DNA from: Ichthyophonus hoferi
Taxonomy: Eukaryota > Opisthokonta > Ichthyosporea > Ichthyophonida > Ichthyophonidae
DNA: 13,089 bases
Direction: 5' to 3'
Assembly: GCA_002751075.1 (NCBI GenBank)
Contig: NAOQ01000457.1
Location: 1-13,089, forward strand
The position numbers and the translations under genes were made by a program. The notes below the pieces were generated by a model. That model ran no database searches. It was not told the origin of the DNA and was given only the letters and a program-made list of their open reading frames with translations. Positions 1-8,140 of this stretch are shown here, piece by piece. Numbering within the stretch: position 1 is the first letter of the stretch; each line of letters begins with the position of its first letter.

Positions 1-60
1 AGTAGAGTATGTAGTAGGGTATATAGTAGGGTGTATAATAGGGTATATAGTAATGTATGG
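1..60. repeat. 12-bp minisatellite, five units, in TRAPPC9-like intron 3
   Basis: Five consecutive 12-base units fit this stretch exactly: agtagagtatgt, agtagggtatat, agtagggtgtat, aatagggtatat and agtaatgtatgg. The array starts at the window edge and probably continues to the left. It lies in the intron after exon 3. Confidence 0.85.
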
Positions 61-233
61 TAGCCAATAAGATTGCATCTCTATAACGTCTCACAAACAC
101 TAGGTGATCTGATACCAATACCCACCATACACCATAATATATAATAACCAATAGCAGACCTTAATTAAAATACAGCATAAGGTATATTATATTACAATAT
201 GGTACACCTTACAAGTAATATTAAAATCCGGCT
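61..233. other. Intron 3 sequence, no exon recognised
   Basis: The stretch is AT-rich between the 12-bp minisatellite and the exon 3 donor repeat. A minus-strand CTAG at about 99-102 with a short open frame behind it was considered as the next exon, but it gives no TRAPPC9-like sequence and does not fit phase 0. Confidence 0.5.
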
Positions 234-290
234 CTTACCATATTAGGAATGACTTACCATATTAGGAATGCCTTACCATATTAGAAATGA
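234..290 (-). repeat. 19-bp x 3 tandem repeat carrying three 5' splice-site sequences
   Basis: Three adjacent 19-bp units (234-252, 253-271, 272-290) differ at only a few bases. Read on the minus strand, each contains TAATATG|GTAAG. The unit nearest the exon forms the exon 3 boundary (GTAAGG); the next two carry GTAAGT and GTAAGA. The repeat therefore spans the last coding bases of exon 3 and the start of intron 3. Confidence 0.9.
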
Positions 291-447
291 CTGTCACGTC
301 TTTTAAAGTATCTGGTAGACTATCGGTGGGTTCAAATGCTAAACAGCGACATCCTAATACAGTGCTAACTTTCTCTTTTATTTCTTGAAACTCATTGGAT
401 GCCTTGGCTATATCATTGATAGAGGGGCAATCAATCAGACCAATCAG
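277..447 (-). other. TRAPPC9: TRAPPC9-like coding exon 3 (57 codons, phase 0 to phase 0)
   Basis: The exon begins after the acceptor ...TTAATATCACAG (AG at 449-448) and ends ...ATTTCTAATATG before the donor GTAAGG (GT at 276-275). It encodes LIGLIDCPS... to ...VTVISNM, the best-conserved part of the gene in this window. The sequence running past the donor repeats almost exactly, so two more donor-like sites lie 19 and 38 nt downstream. Reading into the intron meets a stop after four codons, so only the first donor keeps the frame simple. The next exon was not found within 1-233. Confidence 0.85.
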
Positions 448-2563
448 CTGTGATATTAAGAATATATAACACATGTGTCATTATAGGATAGGATAGGATA
501 GGATAGGATAGGATAGCTATCACGTCTTCTTACTAAAATAAACCATAGCGGATTCATTTTTTTAAATCATATTAATAGGAGAGAACAATATTAACTGGAT
601 CTTACATATAGTAATTCAAGAAAAGAAGAAAAAAAAACGGTGTAAAAGACAACCGCGGCTCAGTTCTAAATCTACCAATAGAGTGCATAGTTTAAATTTA
701 ATGGTTTATAATTAAGGGGTTGTATTATATATATGTGCACTATCGTGAGAACATGCCTGTTAAGATAATACATTATTACTATGTATAGACTGTGGTTATT
801 GTATTATATTATATTATGACGTACAACATTATTACTATATATAGACTGTGTTTATTGTATGCTATTATATTATGACGTACAACATTATTACTATATATAG
901 ACTGTGTTTATTGTATTATATTATATTATGATGTACAACATTATTACTATATATAGACTGTGTTTATTGTATTATATTAAATTATGACGTGCAACACTAT
1001 TACTATATATAGACTGTGTTTATAATATGCTATTAAATTATGACGTGCTGTACAGTATGGCACCGAGTTGACTGTGTTGTATTATACTATACGAGAGTAT
1101 AGTTAATACATACCCCTAGTATCCTACGGTTATACTGTAGATCCTGATACTTATCAGTCCCTAAGGCCAGTGGTGTAAACCGTAGACTGATCTGCCCATC
1201 TAGCCCCACGTCTGCTAGAGAGCAGGGTGAGATAGGGAGGGGTATGAGCGTGTGTATGTAGATATTGTGGTATGTATTATGGTATGTATCATGATAGGTA
1301 TTATAGTATGTATTATAGTATGTATTATAATATACTATATTATATTATCTTATATTATACTACATTATATGATATTATATTATATTATACTACATTATAT
1401 TACACTATACTACATTATATTATATTATAATATTATATAGTACAATAAAAAAACAAAACATGAGTCATATAGTATAATAGTATATCAAACAGCACAATAC
1501 AACATATGTTAGAAATTATATATATATATATATGTAAGGTAATTCATACTATACTATCACATAATAATATACGATCTAATATAGGACATAGCATAATAAA
1601 GTACATTACATGTGTATGTGAATAAATAAAGAAATATATCTACTAAACCCTGTAATAACTTGCATAGCAACCAAAATTCCTAGCAGGAGTCCAGAGGTCT
1701 ATGTAGTGTTATTGCATGATAATATGTAATTGTTAAAACTTATAAACACAAGCACTTGTATAATTAAATGATATACTATATCAATTTATCACCCTTCTTT
1801 GAATTCATACTTTTATACACATCAATATATATGATACTACATCATACTATAGTATACTATATTGTATTATATTGTACTATATTATACTATACTATATAAT
1901 ACTATACTATATTATACTATACTATACTATATTATATTATATTATATTATATTATATCACAGCATATTATACTGTAGTATATTGTATTATATTAAATTAC
2001 ACTATATTATATTATATTATATTATATTATACTGTGCTATTATTATACTATATTATAGTATGCAGTCATGTTACTTTTCTTTCCCCTTTATAAATCTCTC
2101 CCTATACCCTCTTTTATTACTTTGAAATTACTCTCCCCGCCTCTCTGCTTCTCTCTTTCTTATGATGCATATGATGCAAGTGCAGAATATGTACATGGTG
2201 CCCTATTACAATACTAACTAGTATTCGGTACTATAACATAGTCAACTTTTACCAAGAATATACCAGGCTGTGTACAATGTCCAGATACATGTTTATGTGT
2301 GTTTTCATACCTGTATATCTTATACTTCAATACAATAGTTAAAATATATCCCTAATAACAGTTCAGTGCGCACACTTACATTCTGGAGCCTCCACGTTTA
2401 GATCAGAGAGGTTTATGGTGGTAAAGTGAGATAACAACGAGAAATAATAATTAAACTTTTCCATGCTAAGGCCTCCTACCCCCACCACCCCCACTGTAAT
2501 AGCTCCCTGGTGGGCGATGGATTGGGTTAGGTCCAGCCTGCACTTCTCAGTACTATTACTCAT
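277..2563 (-). CDS. TRAPPC9: TRAPPC9/Trs120-like TRAPPII subunit, 5' part (three coding exons; continues beyond position 1)
   Basis: TRAPPC9 (NIBP; yeast Trs120) is a large subunit specific to the TRAPPII tethering and Rab-GEF complex of the Golgi and recycling pathway; the human protein has about 1,150 residues. Joining 2380-2563, 1114-1214 and 277-447 on the minus strand gives an uninterrupted 152-residue N-terminus. Seen: the joined sequence ISLRF...YQDLQYNRRILG-LIGLIDC runs parallel to the human stretch remembered as VLYIRYR...DFQTHRKVVGLITITDC, followed by a shared FxxI/FxxF and LxxRxLxFxP-like pattern (LGCRCLAFEP). The first 60 residues match the family only loosely (GAITVGVVGVGGLSMEKFNY against a TLLVVVQPVGIVSEENFF-like stretch). 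The ATG at 2563 is supported by an in-frame TAG 12 nt upstream (2573-2575) and A at -3. The exon phases join without forcing. The alignment is from memory; family-level identity is fairly sure, details less so. The remaining seven-eighths of the protein is outside the window. Confidence 0.82.
486..515. repeat. (GGATA)6 microsatellite in TRAPPC9-like intron 2
   Basis: There are six perfect GGATA units. On the gene's strand this is (TATCC)6, lying about 36-68 nt upstream of the exon 3 acceptor, close to where branch-point and pyrimidine-tract signals usually lie. Confidence 0.95.
771..1050. repeat. 56-bp tandem array, exactly five units, in TRAPPC9-like intron 2
   Basis: Unit starts at 771, 827, 883, 939 and 995 are all exactly 56 bases apart, so five units fill 280 bp with no length change. 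Each unit runs from a cattattact-like start through the palindrome ctatatatag (ctatgtatag in the first unit) and gactgtg to an atgacgt-like end. TGACGT is kept in four units and is TGATGT in one. The last two units share extra changes (gacgtgc, attaaatt). Confidence 0.93.
1114..1214 (-). other. TRAPPC9: TRAPPC9-like coding exon 2 (101 nt, phase 1 to phase 0)
   Basis: This exon is too short to stand out as an open frame. Its acceptor follows a long pyrimidine-rich tract (1216-1250 read on the minus strand, ending CTCTCTAG), and its donor is GGG|GTATGT (GT at 1113-1112). Its 101 nt complete the split codon of exon 1 (T+CA, Ser) and add 33 codons ending in NRRILG, exactly in phase with exon 3 (LIGLIDC). 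The phase fit, and the recovery of family sequence missing between the neighbouring exons, are strong support. The acceptor is a tandem TAGCAG; use of the second AG would replace Ser-Asp by Tyr. Confidence 0.85.
1252..1440. repeat. AT-rich imperfect simple repeat
   Basis: The block consists of degenerate tatgtattatag units that pass into ttatattatactacat units. The tyrosine/isoleucine-rich open frame that crosses it is a by-product of TAT/ATT repetition and is not a gene. Confidence 0.85.
1517..1533. repeat. (TA)n dinucleotide run
   Basis: An uninterrupted 17-base alternating TA run lies in intron 1. Confidence 0.9.
1844..2063. repeat. AT-rich imperfect simple repeat (TATAC/TATTA)
   Basis: This is a degenerate tract of tatac, tatat and attat pentamers, similar in composition to the block at 1252-1440. 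Two overlapping Tyr/Ile/Leu-rich open frames here are repeat artefacts. Confidence 0.85.
2380..2563 (-). other. TRAPPC9: TRAPPC9-like coding exon 1 (residues 1-61 plus 1 nt)
   Basis: The exon starts at the ATG (2563-2561) with context ACCATGA and ends ...CCAGAAT before a strong donor GTAAGTGTG (GT at 2379-2378), leaving one base of a split codon. It encodes MSNSTEKC... to ...LNVEAPE. It is richer in G+C than the flanks. A 5' non-coding exon further upstream cannot be excluded, because no clear promoter is visible. Confidence 0.82.
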
Positions 2564-2706
2564 GGTGACCAGCTAGAAGAGGGAATGTGTGCTATGATGT
2601 CGGCTAGTGTGGTAACAGACTGTGATGACTAACACAAACTATAATATAACATAGGTAACAAGCAATATGGGGAATACAAAGGAGAAAGGGCTGTCTGTTT
2701 ATTTAT
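2564..2706 (-). promoter_or_regulatory. 5' flank of the TRAPPC9-like gene (promoter or 5' UTR region)
   Basis: This stretch lies immediately upstream of the ATG on the minus strand and contains the in-frame TAG at 2573-2575. It has no TATA box at a useful distance and no obvious CpG island. It is assigned as promoter/5' UTR only by position; the transcription start cannot be seen. Confidence 0.4.
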
Positions 2707-4589
2707 ATGCCAGTATATGTGTACATAATAATGTATTACTCTATATTACTATATACTAATATACTATTATATTGGATAAATAAAATAATAATAATACATA
2801 ACATTTCTATTATCTTTTTCCTATCTCTATGTTCATTGGTCTTCCTTGCTAGGGCTATTATCGCACATTCCATTCTTTGTAGCTTAGAATTTTTTATTTA
2901 GTTACTGCGATTAATACTGATCGCCTATTAATCTCTAAGACTGATACGGAACGCTGATGATTAATCGTTGAGAATGTTTTTATTACTATATTATTTTTTT
3001 ACCTCGGTAATTTTCACGCATTAATCTAAAAGTTAGAAACTTTTTAATATTAGCACTGCTGCAGATCTAGTAATCTAGGAACTAAATTAAAGAGCAGATA
3101 GGGAGTGCCATTAACTGTAATAAAGTACGTTGTCTTCACAGGTATTAATGGACCCGGTTGAAAATTAATAAAGCCCTGTAGACCGTTTTTTAAGAAATTC
3201 AAACTTATTGTTTCAATTATATATTCTAGAAAAATTCTGATCAACTCAATCATATACAACTTGAATGGTAGTAAGGTGTGTAATGGCCTGTATGAAGGCC
3301 TAGGCTGTGAAGCATTCGATTAAGTTGGTATGTAGAAATATGTATTGTTGTGTATGGTTTGGTTTGCATAGAAATATTGAAAATGGTGATGTTGGAAGCA
3401 GAGCTCAAAAGGAATTTTTTTATTATATTATGTACGTCACCTACAGGTATGTAAAGGTAAAATTTCTTACACTCGATATAGTAGTGTACAATGATTTCCT
3501 ATTAGTATACTTACTTAAATTTAACTTGGCTGGCTACCAAGACTGCAGGACCTTTACTATATACACAAGAACCAAACTATATTAATAAATGAATTTAAAA
3601 TCAAAAGAGAAATTATTGTAACTATTCAGTCAAATAATGCGCATAGTTGGTATGAAAAAAACAGTGAATAAGTCTTTATCCAACTAGATTATCCTGTAGT
3701 ATGTCCTTAGAAGTGTTAGGCAGATAAGGTAAAAGACTTGTAACTTGTACATTAAATACATCACTATTAGTAAACAATTTATTCAATACTAGTCTTTATT
3801 TTCATATCTTCCCCAAATAACCTGTGCATATGGCTTGGCTATATCGCTTGAATAATCTTTGCTATTCTACTAGGTTTATCTAGTCTTAATCGTCACTGTC
3901 GCCAATCCTCTACAAAGGTGTGCTGGTGAAAGTATGCAAGTTCTCTCCTCTGTGAAAATGAGTACTGATTCAAATCTAATCCCCGGACCTTCTGATAGTT
4001 TCTGGACTAGTTCGAAAATCCAGTATCTTTAAATGCTCACAACACAATATACTACTTTCTACCAAGAAACTACTCAGGAAATATACTAACTGTCTATTTC
4101 CTGCGTTTACAGTCAAGAATTGTGTAGAAGAAAGCTAAACCTAGTCTGCTCTCACCTAACAATTGGGTTAGCATTATTCGTATAAGATATTGCACTGAAT
4201 GGTATTTCTAAGATTAAGCCAATCATTTTGAAGCAATCCACGTTGGGGTTAACCAAGGAAACCAATCAAATGTATAATGGCTAAGATAGGCATATGGGCT
4301 CAATTGGCAGGCTTCGATCTAGGTGCCTGTTGATCTATAGTTTTTAAACACCTAGTATGATTGGTATAATTTGAAGCAAATATGACCAATGCCGATGATA
4401 ACAACCTACCTCTTTGATATGATCAATTTAAACATTAAAACAAGTACAACTATTAATTGGTGTGATGCTATGACCCGTCCCCGCCTTTACTTTATTTACG
4501 TTTATGCACTTTTATTGTTTAACATATATATGGATTTTTTGGCTTCAAACAATCAGTATTGGAGCCAATGCATTGCTTATGGTATGGCT
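2707..4589. other. Non-coding AT-rich region, no gene recognised
   Basis: Several open frames of 60-92 codons occur (for example 3307-3585 plus and 3050-3259 minus). They show AT-driven composition, match no family I know, and lack paired splice sites or start context that would make them convincing. No repeat or RNA gene was identified, apart from a weak lead-in to the tandem array near 4562-4589. Confidence 0.55.
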
Positions 4590-5650
4590 TAACAATGCAC
4601 ATGGTGTTAACAGTCCTAGATCGGCAATGTGTGCTGAAAAAGAAAAAAAAATTCAGGCTAATGTCACATCAAAATTTATTTTATAAAACAGTTACGTTGA
4701 ACAATTATATTGCTCAATTATTTTCTTACAATAAGATAGTATTTACTTATACATACAGGACCTTATGTAGTGAACCACTTTTATAGCACGTGGCATGGCT
4801 TAAAAATGCACATCATATGAATACATTCCCAGATCAACAATTGGTGTGGAAAAAGTAATAATAATTTCTGGCTAATGTCACATCAAAAATTGTTTTATAG
4901 AACACTTAAGTTGAACAGTTATATTCCTAAATTATTTTCATACGTTCATGTGGTATGTGAACCTGCACATACCAGAGGGTTTTATGCAGTGGACCACCTT
5001 TACAACACGTGGCATGACTTAACAATGCACATCATATTAACACAGTCTTAGATCAGCAATTGGTGGTGAAAAATTAGTAATAAATTCAAGTTAATGTCAC
5101 ATCAAAAGTTATTTTATACAACTGTTAAGTTGAAGAGTTTTATTGTGCAATTATTTTCATAAAATAAAGTAGTATATACCTGTACGAAACAGAGCTTTAT
5201 GCAGTGGACCACTTTTATAGCACGTGGCATTGCTTAACAATGCACATCATATTAACACAATCCCGGATCAGCAGTTGGTGCTGAAAAAAATAGTAATAAA
5301 TTCAAGCTAATGTCACATCAAAAGTTATTTTATACAACTGTTAAGTTCAACAGTTTTATTGCACAACTCTTTTTTATAAAATAAGGTGGTATGTATCTGT
5401 ACTAAACAGAGCGTTATGCAGTGGACCACCTTTACAGCACGTTAAAAATCACATCATATTAATACAGTCCCAGATCAGCAATTGGTGCTGAAACAGAAAC
5501 AATAATATCAGGCTAATGCCGTATCAAAAAAATATTTTATGAAACAGCCAGGTTGAACAGCTATACCCCTTCGTTAATTTCATACAATAAAGTGTTATGT
5601 ACCTGTACATAAAAGGCTTTATGCGTTGGACCACACACGTGACCTAAGAG
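4590..5650. repeat. Five-copy satellite-like tandem array, units of 208-219 bp
   Basis: The units begin with taacaatgcac or taaaaatgcac: A 4590-4800, B 4801-5019, C 5020-5234, D 5235-5442, E 5443-5650. All share, in order, a gatcagcaattggtg-like block (gatcggcaatgtgtg in A), gctaatgtcacatcaaaa, a gttgaacag-like block (gttgaagag in C, gttcaacag in D), a tatgtacctgtac-like block and ttatgcagtggaccac. C and D are the most alike; A and E at the edges are the most diverged. Unit boundaries carry CACGTG in A, B, C and E, and GTGGaCCAC or a variant in most units. Short open frames here are chance; no coding capacity is shared between units. Confidence 0.92.
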
Positions 5651-7264
5651 CTATTTCTGTTGGATAGAGGCATTTTATTACGAGGCTAGTGAAACGGTTA
5701 TATTGATTATAATATTTTATGTTTAACTCTATTTTTATATATATTAATTTAGCTAAAAATATATATAGAAAATATGTACTAGTGAGCTATCATTTATATT
5801 TACTAGCTAAAAAAAGGGGGGTTTGATAAATGAATAGAACTGCATGCAAATGTCTTGCTTTTAATGAATTCCAGCTGTATCTACTACCCAATGGATCTAC
5901 AGAACCCGAAATTCTATTTCCAATGCCTTTCCACGATACAACATTTGTTTTCTAATAAGATCCAATCATTAGGAGCATATTACATATAAATGATCTGCTT
6001 TCATTATCTTAATTGGTCAAAACTAAAGCGTATGTTGTTAATAATAGGTGGTACTACTATTGGTGTCGCAATCTATTTATAAACTATGATCTAGTATCAA
6101 TTCCGCCTCCTATCCCGTTCATAGTATGTCATGCAGAGCGCATTTTATAGGCTAGTAGCCATAATAATATAATATATTGTTCATAATAATATTATAAATC
6201 TAAGTACGTTTGTATTTTGTTCCTCTAGCATGGAGTAAAATGTTAAAATATTTCTTTTAAAACATTCAATCACAGTCCTCCAATTGCCAAGGGCAAATCT
6301 GATAGAATTCAAGATGATAAAAAAGTTAATATGTATATTGCCAAATGCATAAGTTAAGTTGCGTGTCCGCAATCTGCCCTGTTTTGTTAACTGTATTTAA
6401 ATAAATGTGGTTTCCATTCTATAATTGACTTCCTCAGTTAACGCCTTCAAATGACATTGTAGGTGGTTACTAGTATTCAATATAGAATACCATTATTCAT
6501 GCAGTTTCCTTATCAGATAGGAAGTCCTTAAATGAAAATATAAAAATAAGCTGTGGTAACCCGGTTACGAAACGTTTTAAATGTACTATGTCTGCAAAAC
6601 ATCATTGCATACTCCTTACTTGTGGCACACTCATTTATAAAAGATAGCATTGGCCTGATTAATTTATTGGATTGGGAAATCATTAATGATAGCATGTTTT
6701 ATGTTGTACATCATTGATAATGTGATAATGATACATGAGGTAACTTGCGAAAGAATGAAGAACTCGGGTGGTATCAAACAACTACTGGAGGTTTTATGAT
6801 GCAAGGTAAGGGTGTTTCGTGTGGTACCCGTAAGCGTACCATTCAAAAAAAAAGTTATGGCCACCAACACTAAACATAACACAATAAATAAAGTGTGTAT
6901 GACCCTAAATCAAACTAATAGCAAAAGCTTACAACCTTTCAATATTTGAAAATAGGGTGATTGACTGCTGTTTCGATAAACACTTAAATTATCTAATTAT
7001 ATAACCACAACCTCTTTAGATCTTTTTATGGGAAAGCTATTGCATACCCTTCCTATGTGATTTTAAAGCAATACATATTTTAAAAAAAAACACCCACATG
7101 GACACCAGCTTAACCAATGTTCACAGACAAATTTTTATGTTTTAGTAGGATCATTGGCATCTTTATTTATTATATAAAGTTTATAAAGTCCTTTTCATTG
7201 AAAATAGGTAGTATCCTTTTCCTAGTTCTCGGTTTAGAGTATTATGTCATCATGACATTTCTGC
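5651..7264. other. Non-coding AT-rich region, no gene recognised
   Basis: Open frames at 6181-6372 minus and 6664-6882 minus are short. The latter starts with a hydrophobic leader-like stretch, but it runs through a poly-T tract and has no other support. A small GTAACC-C-GGTTAC dyad lies at 6556-6568. Nothing else stands out. Confidence 0.5.
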
Positions 7265-7507
7265 TTAAGCAAACAAACATGGCCACGTCTTTCCAAAGTC
7301 AAAATATTTTTGGAACGTACAGAACGTAACAACGGGCCAATTAATATACAAGCCCCTGGTAAGGAAGGGGGGAAATGACTGCAAGGTATCCACAGGAATT
7401 AAAAAAAAGCACCAGATGTCCATTGGGGGTTGGGGACTATTAAGGCTCAATCTCAAATTCTTCTGGATTATCCTCAACTAGTGTTATATTACACTATCGC
7501 TTGTCAT

Positions 7508-7792
7508 TTAAGCTGTGGTACGAATATTTTTCCTTCCAATTGCTTGAGGATGTGTCCGATTAGAGGGCAACTTGGTAGGATTGCGGCAAAATTTTGCAGC
7601 CTGCAAGCGTTTCTTTTCTCTAACGGCCTTAAGAACACGGCTGATAAGTTGAACAGCTACCGCCCTATCACTGGGGGTGGAGGTGGATGGCCTGTCCATA
7701 GCAGGAACAGGTAACGTGTCATTCATGCACATTCTGGAGAAATCTTCCAGGAAGGTGATATTAATGGTTGCAACGGGTCTCGTGGAAGTCAT
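7508..7792 (-). CDS. Candidate small protein of 94 residues, unknown family
   Basis: I do not recognise this protein. The frame runs from ATG at 7792 to TAA at 7508-7510. It has a Ser/Thr/Pro-rich stretch (residues about 37-45, RPSTSTPSD) followed by a basic, helix-like segment (about 47-65, AVAVQLISRVLKAVREKK) and a basic, Arg/Lys-rich tail. The region is GC-richer than its surroundings, its codon use looks less AT-driven, and a TATATAAGG box lies about 70 nt upstream with an in-frame TAA between them (7802-7804). No clear GTRAGT donor was seen, so it would be a single exon. Against it: the length is within reach of chance, the opposite strand is open too, and no homology is known to me. Confidence 0.3.
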   Translation of the reverse strand: MTSTRPVATINITFLEDFSRMCMNDTLPVPAMDRPSTSTPSDRAVAVQLISRVLKAVREKKRLQAAKFCRNPTKLPSNRTHPQAIGRKNIRTTA

Positions 7793-7801
7793 TTTCAAAA
7801 A

Positions 7802-8140
7802 TTACAAAACAGACTTAGTTGGTACACTAGTGTCACTATGCCATAATGATAGGGCGGTGAACCTTATATATGTGAGGGCTCTCCTTTTCCAAAATGTATT
7901 ATGGATGATATCAGCATCGTGAACATACTGTCCCGTCGAAACATAAAATGATTCGCTAGCACCAGTCTGTGAGGGCATTATTATTAGTTGGGCTATATTT
8001 AGATTCAACCACGAGCGACTTTCCTCCTCGATTGTCAACGAATAATAAAATACGTAAAAGATTATAAGGATCAGGTTTTTAAATGAAAGGAAAAATAGAA
8101 AAAATAGGCGGCTTTCCTCGTGGCCTTGACAAGGAATATA
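7802..8140 (-). CDS. Candidate open frame or exon, unknown
   Basis: The frame is open from 8140 to TAA at 7802-7804, in the same frame as the 94-codon candidate just downstream. It has no good ATG near its start. The first part encodes a hydrophobic segment (LFLFFLSF...LILIIFYVFY), then an acidic-to-polar region. A plausible minus-strand acceptor lies at about 7971-7973 (CTAATAATAATG...CCTCACAG), followed by codons for TGASESFYVSTGQYVHDAD. It could be a terminal exon ending at the TAA. The family is not recognised and chance remains likely. Confidence 0.2.
   Translation of the reverse strand, partial: YIPCQGHEESRLFFLFFLSFKNLILIIFYVFYYSLTIEEESRSWLNLNIAQLIIMPSQTGASESFYVSTGQYVHDADIIHNTFWKRRALTYIRFTALSLWHSDTSVPTKSVL
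7862..7870 (-). promoter_or_regulatory. TATA-like box (TATATAAGG) upstream of the 94-residue candidate
   Basis: On the minus strand this matches the TATA consensus. A start about 30 nt downstream (near 7840) would give a 5' leader of about 50 nt before ATG 7792. In an AT-rich genome such a match is common, so it only supports the candidate if transcription is shown. Confidence 0.25.

Larger units (their letters stand above)
448..1113 (-). other. TRAPPC9-like intron 2 (666 bp)
   Basis: It runs from donor GTATGT (1113-1108) to acceptor TATCACAG (455-448). It holds the 56-bp x 5 array (771-1050), the GGATA microsatellite and unremarkable AT-rich sequence at 516-770. No further exon is needed, because exons 2 and 3 join in phase. 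Confidence 0.8.
1215..2379 (-). other. TRAPPC9-like intron 1 (1,165 bp)
   Basis: It runs from the strong donor GTAAGTGTG (2379-2371) to a long pyrimidine-rich acceptor ending CTCTCTAG (1215). It contains two blocks of imperfect TATTA/TATAC repeats, a (TA)n run and a pyrimidine-biased block on the plus strand at about 2068-2160. No coding sequence was seen inside it. Confidence 0.8.

Noticed and set aside
60-102. Candidate exon 4 of the TRAPPC9-like gene behind a minus-strand CTAG
   Set aside because: Phase 0 entry gives an immediate stop, the other frame yields no family-like sequence, and it soon runs into the minisatellite.
1252-2125. Tyr/Ile/Leu-rich open frames in intron 1 resembling membrane peptides
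   Set aside because: They are produced by TAT/ATT/ATA repetition, lie on the strand opposite the gene, and overlap each other in several frames.
3307-3585. 92-codon plus-strand open frame
   Set aside because: Composition follows the AT-rich background, no domain or family is recognisable, and several frames of this size are expected by chance in this window.
5732-5775. Possible long hairpin around ctatttttatatatat / ctaaaaatatatatag
   Set aside because: The arms are closer to a mirror than a reverse complement. Pairing comes only from the TA alternation.
6664-6882. Small secreted protein with a leader-like start (MLCLVLVAITFF...)
   Set aside because: The hydrophobic run depends partly on a poly-T tract, the remainder looks like AT-rich noise, and no promoter, splice or homology support was seen.
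7508-7792. Resemblance of the 94-residue candidate to a bZIP basic region (AAKFCRN) or to the GADD45 N-terminus
   Set aside because: The invariant Asn and Arg spacing of bZIP is absent, and the GADD45 similarity is only a loose pattern of Leu and Ala with no hallmark motif. Neither is strong enough to name.
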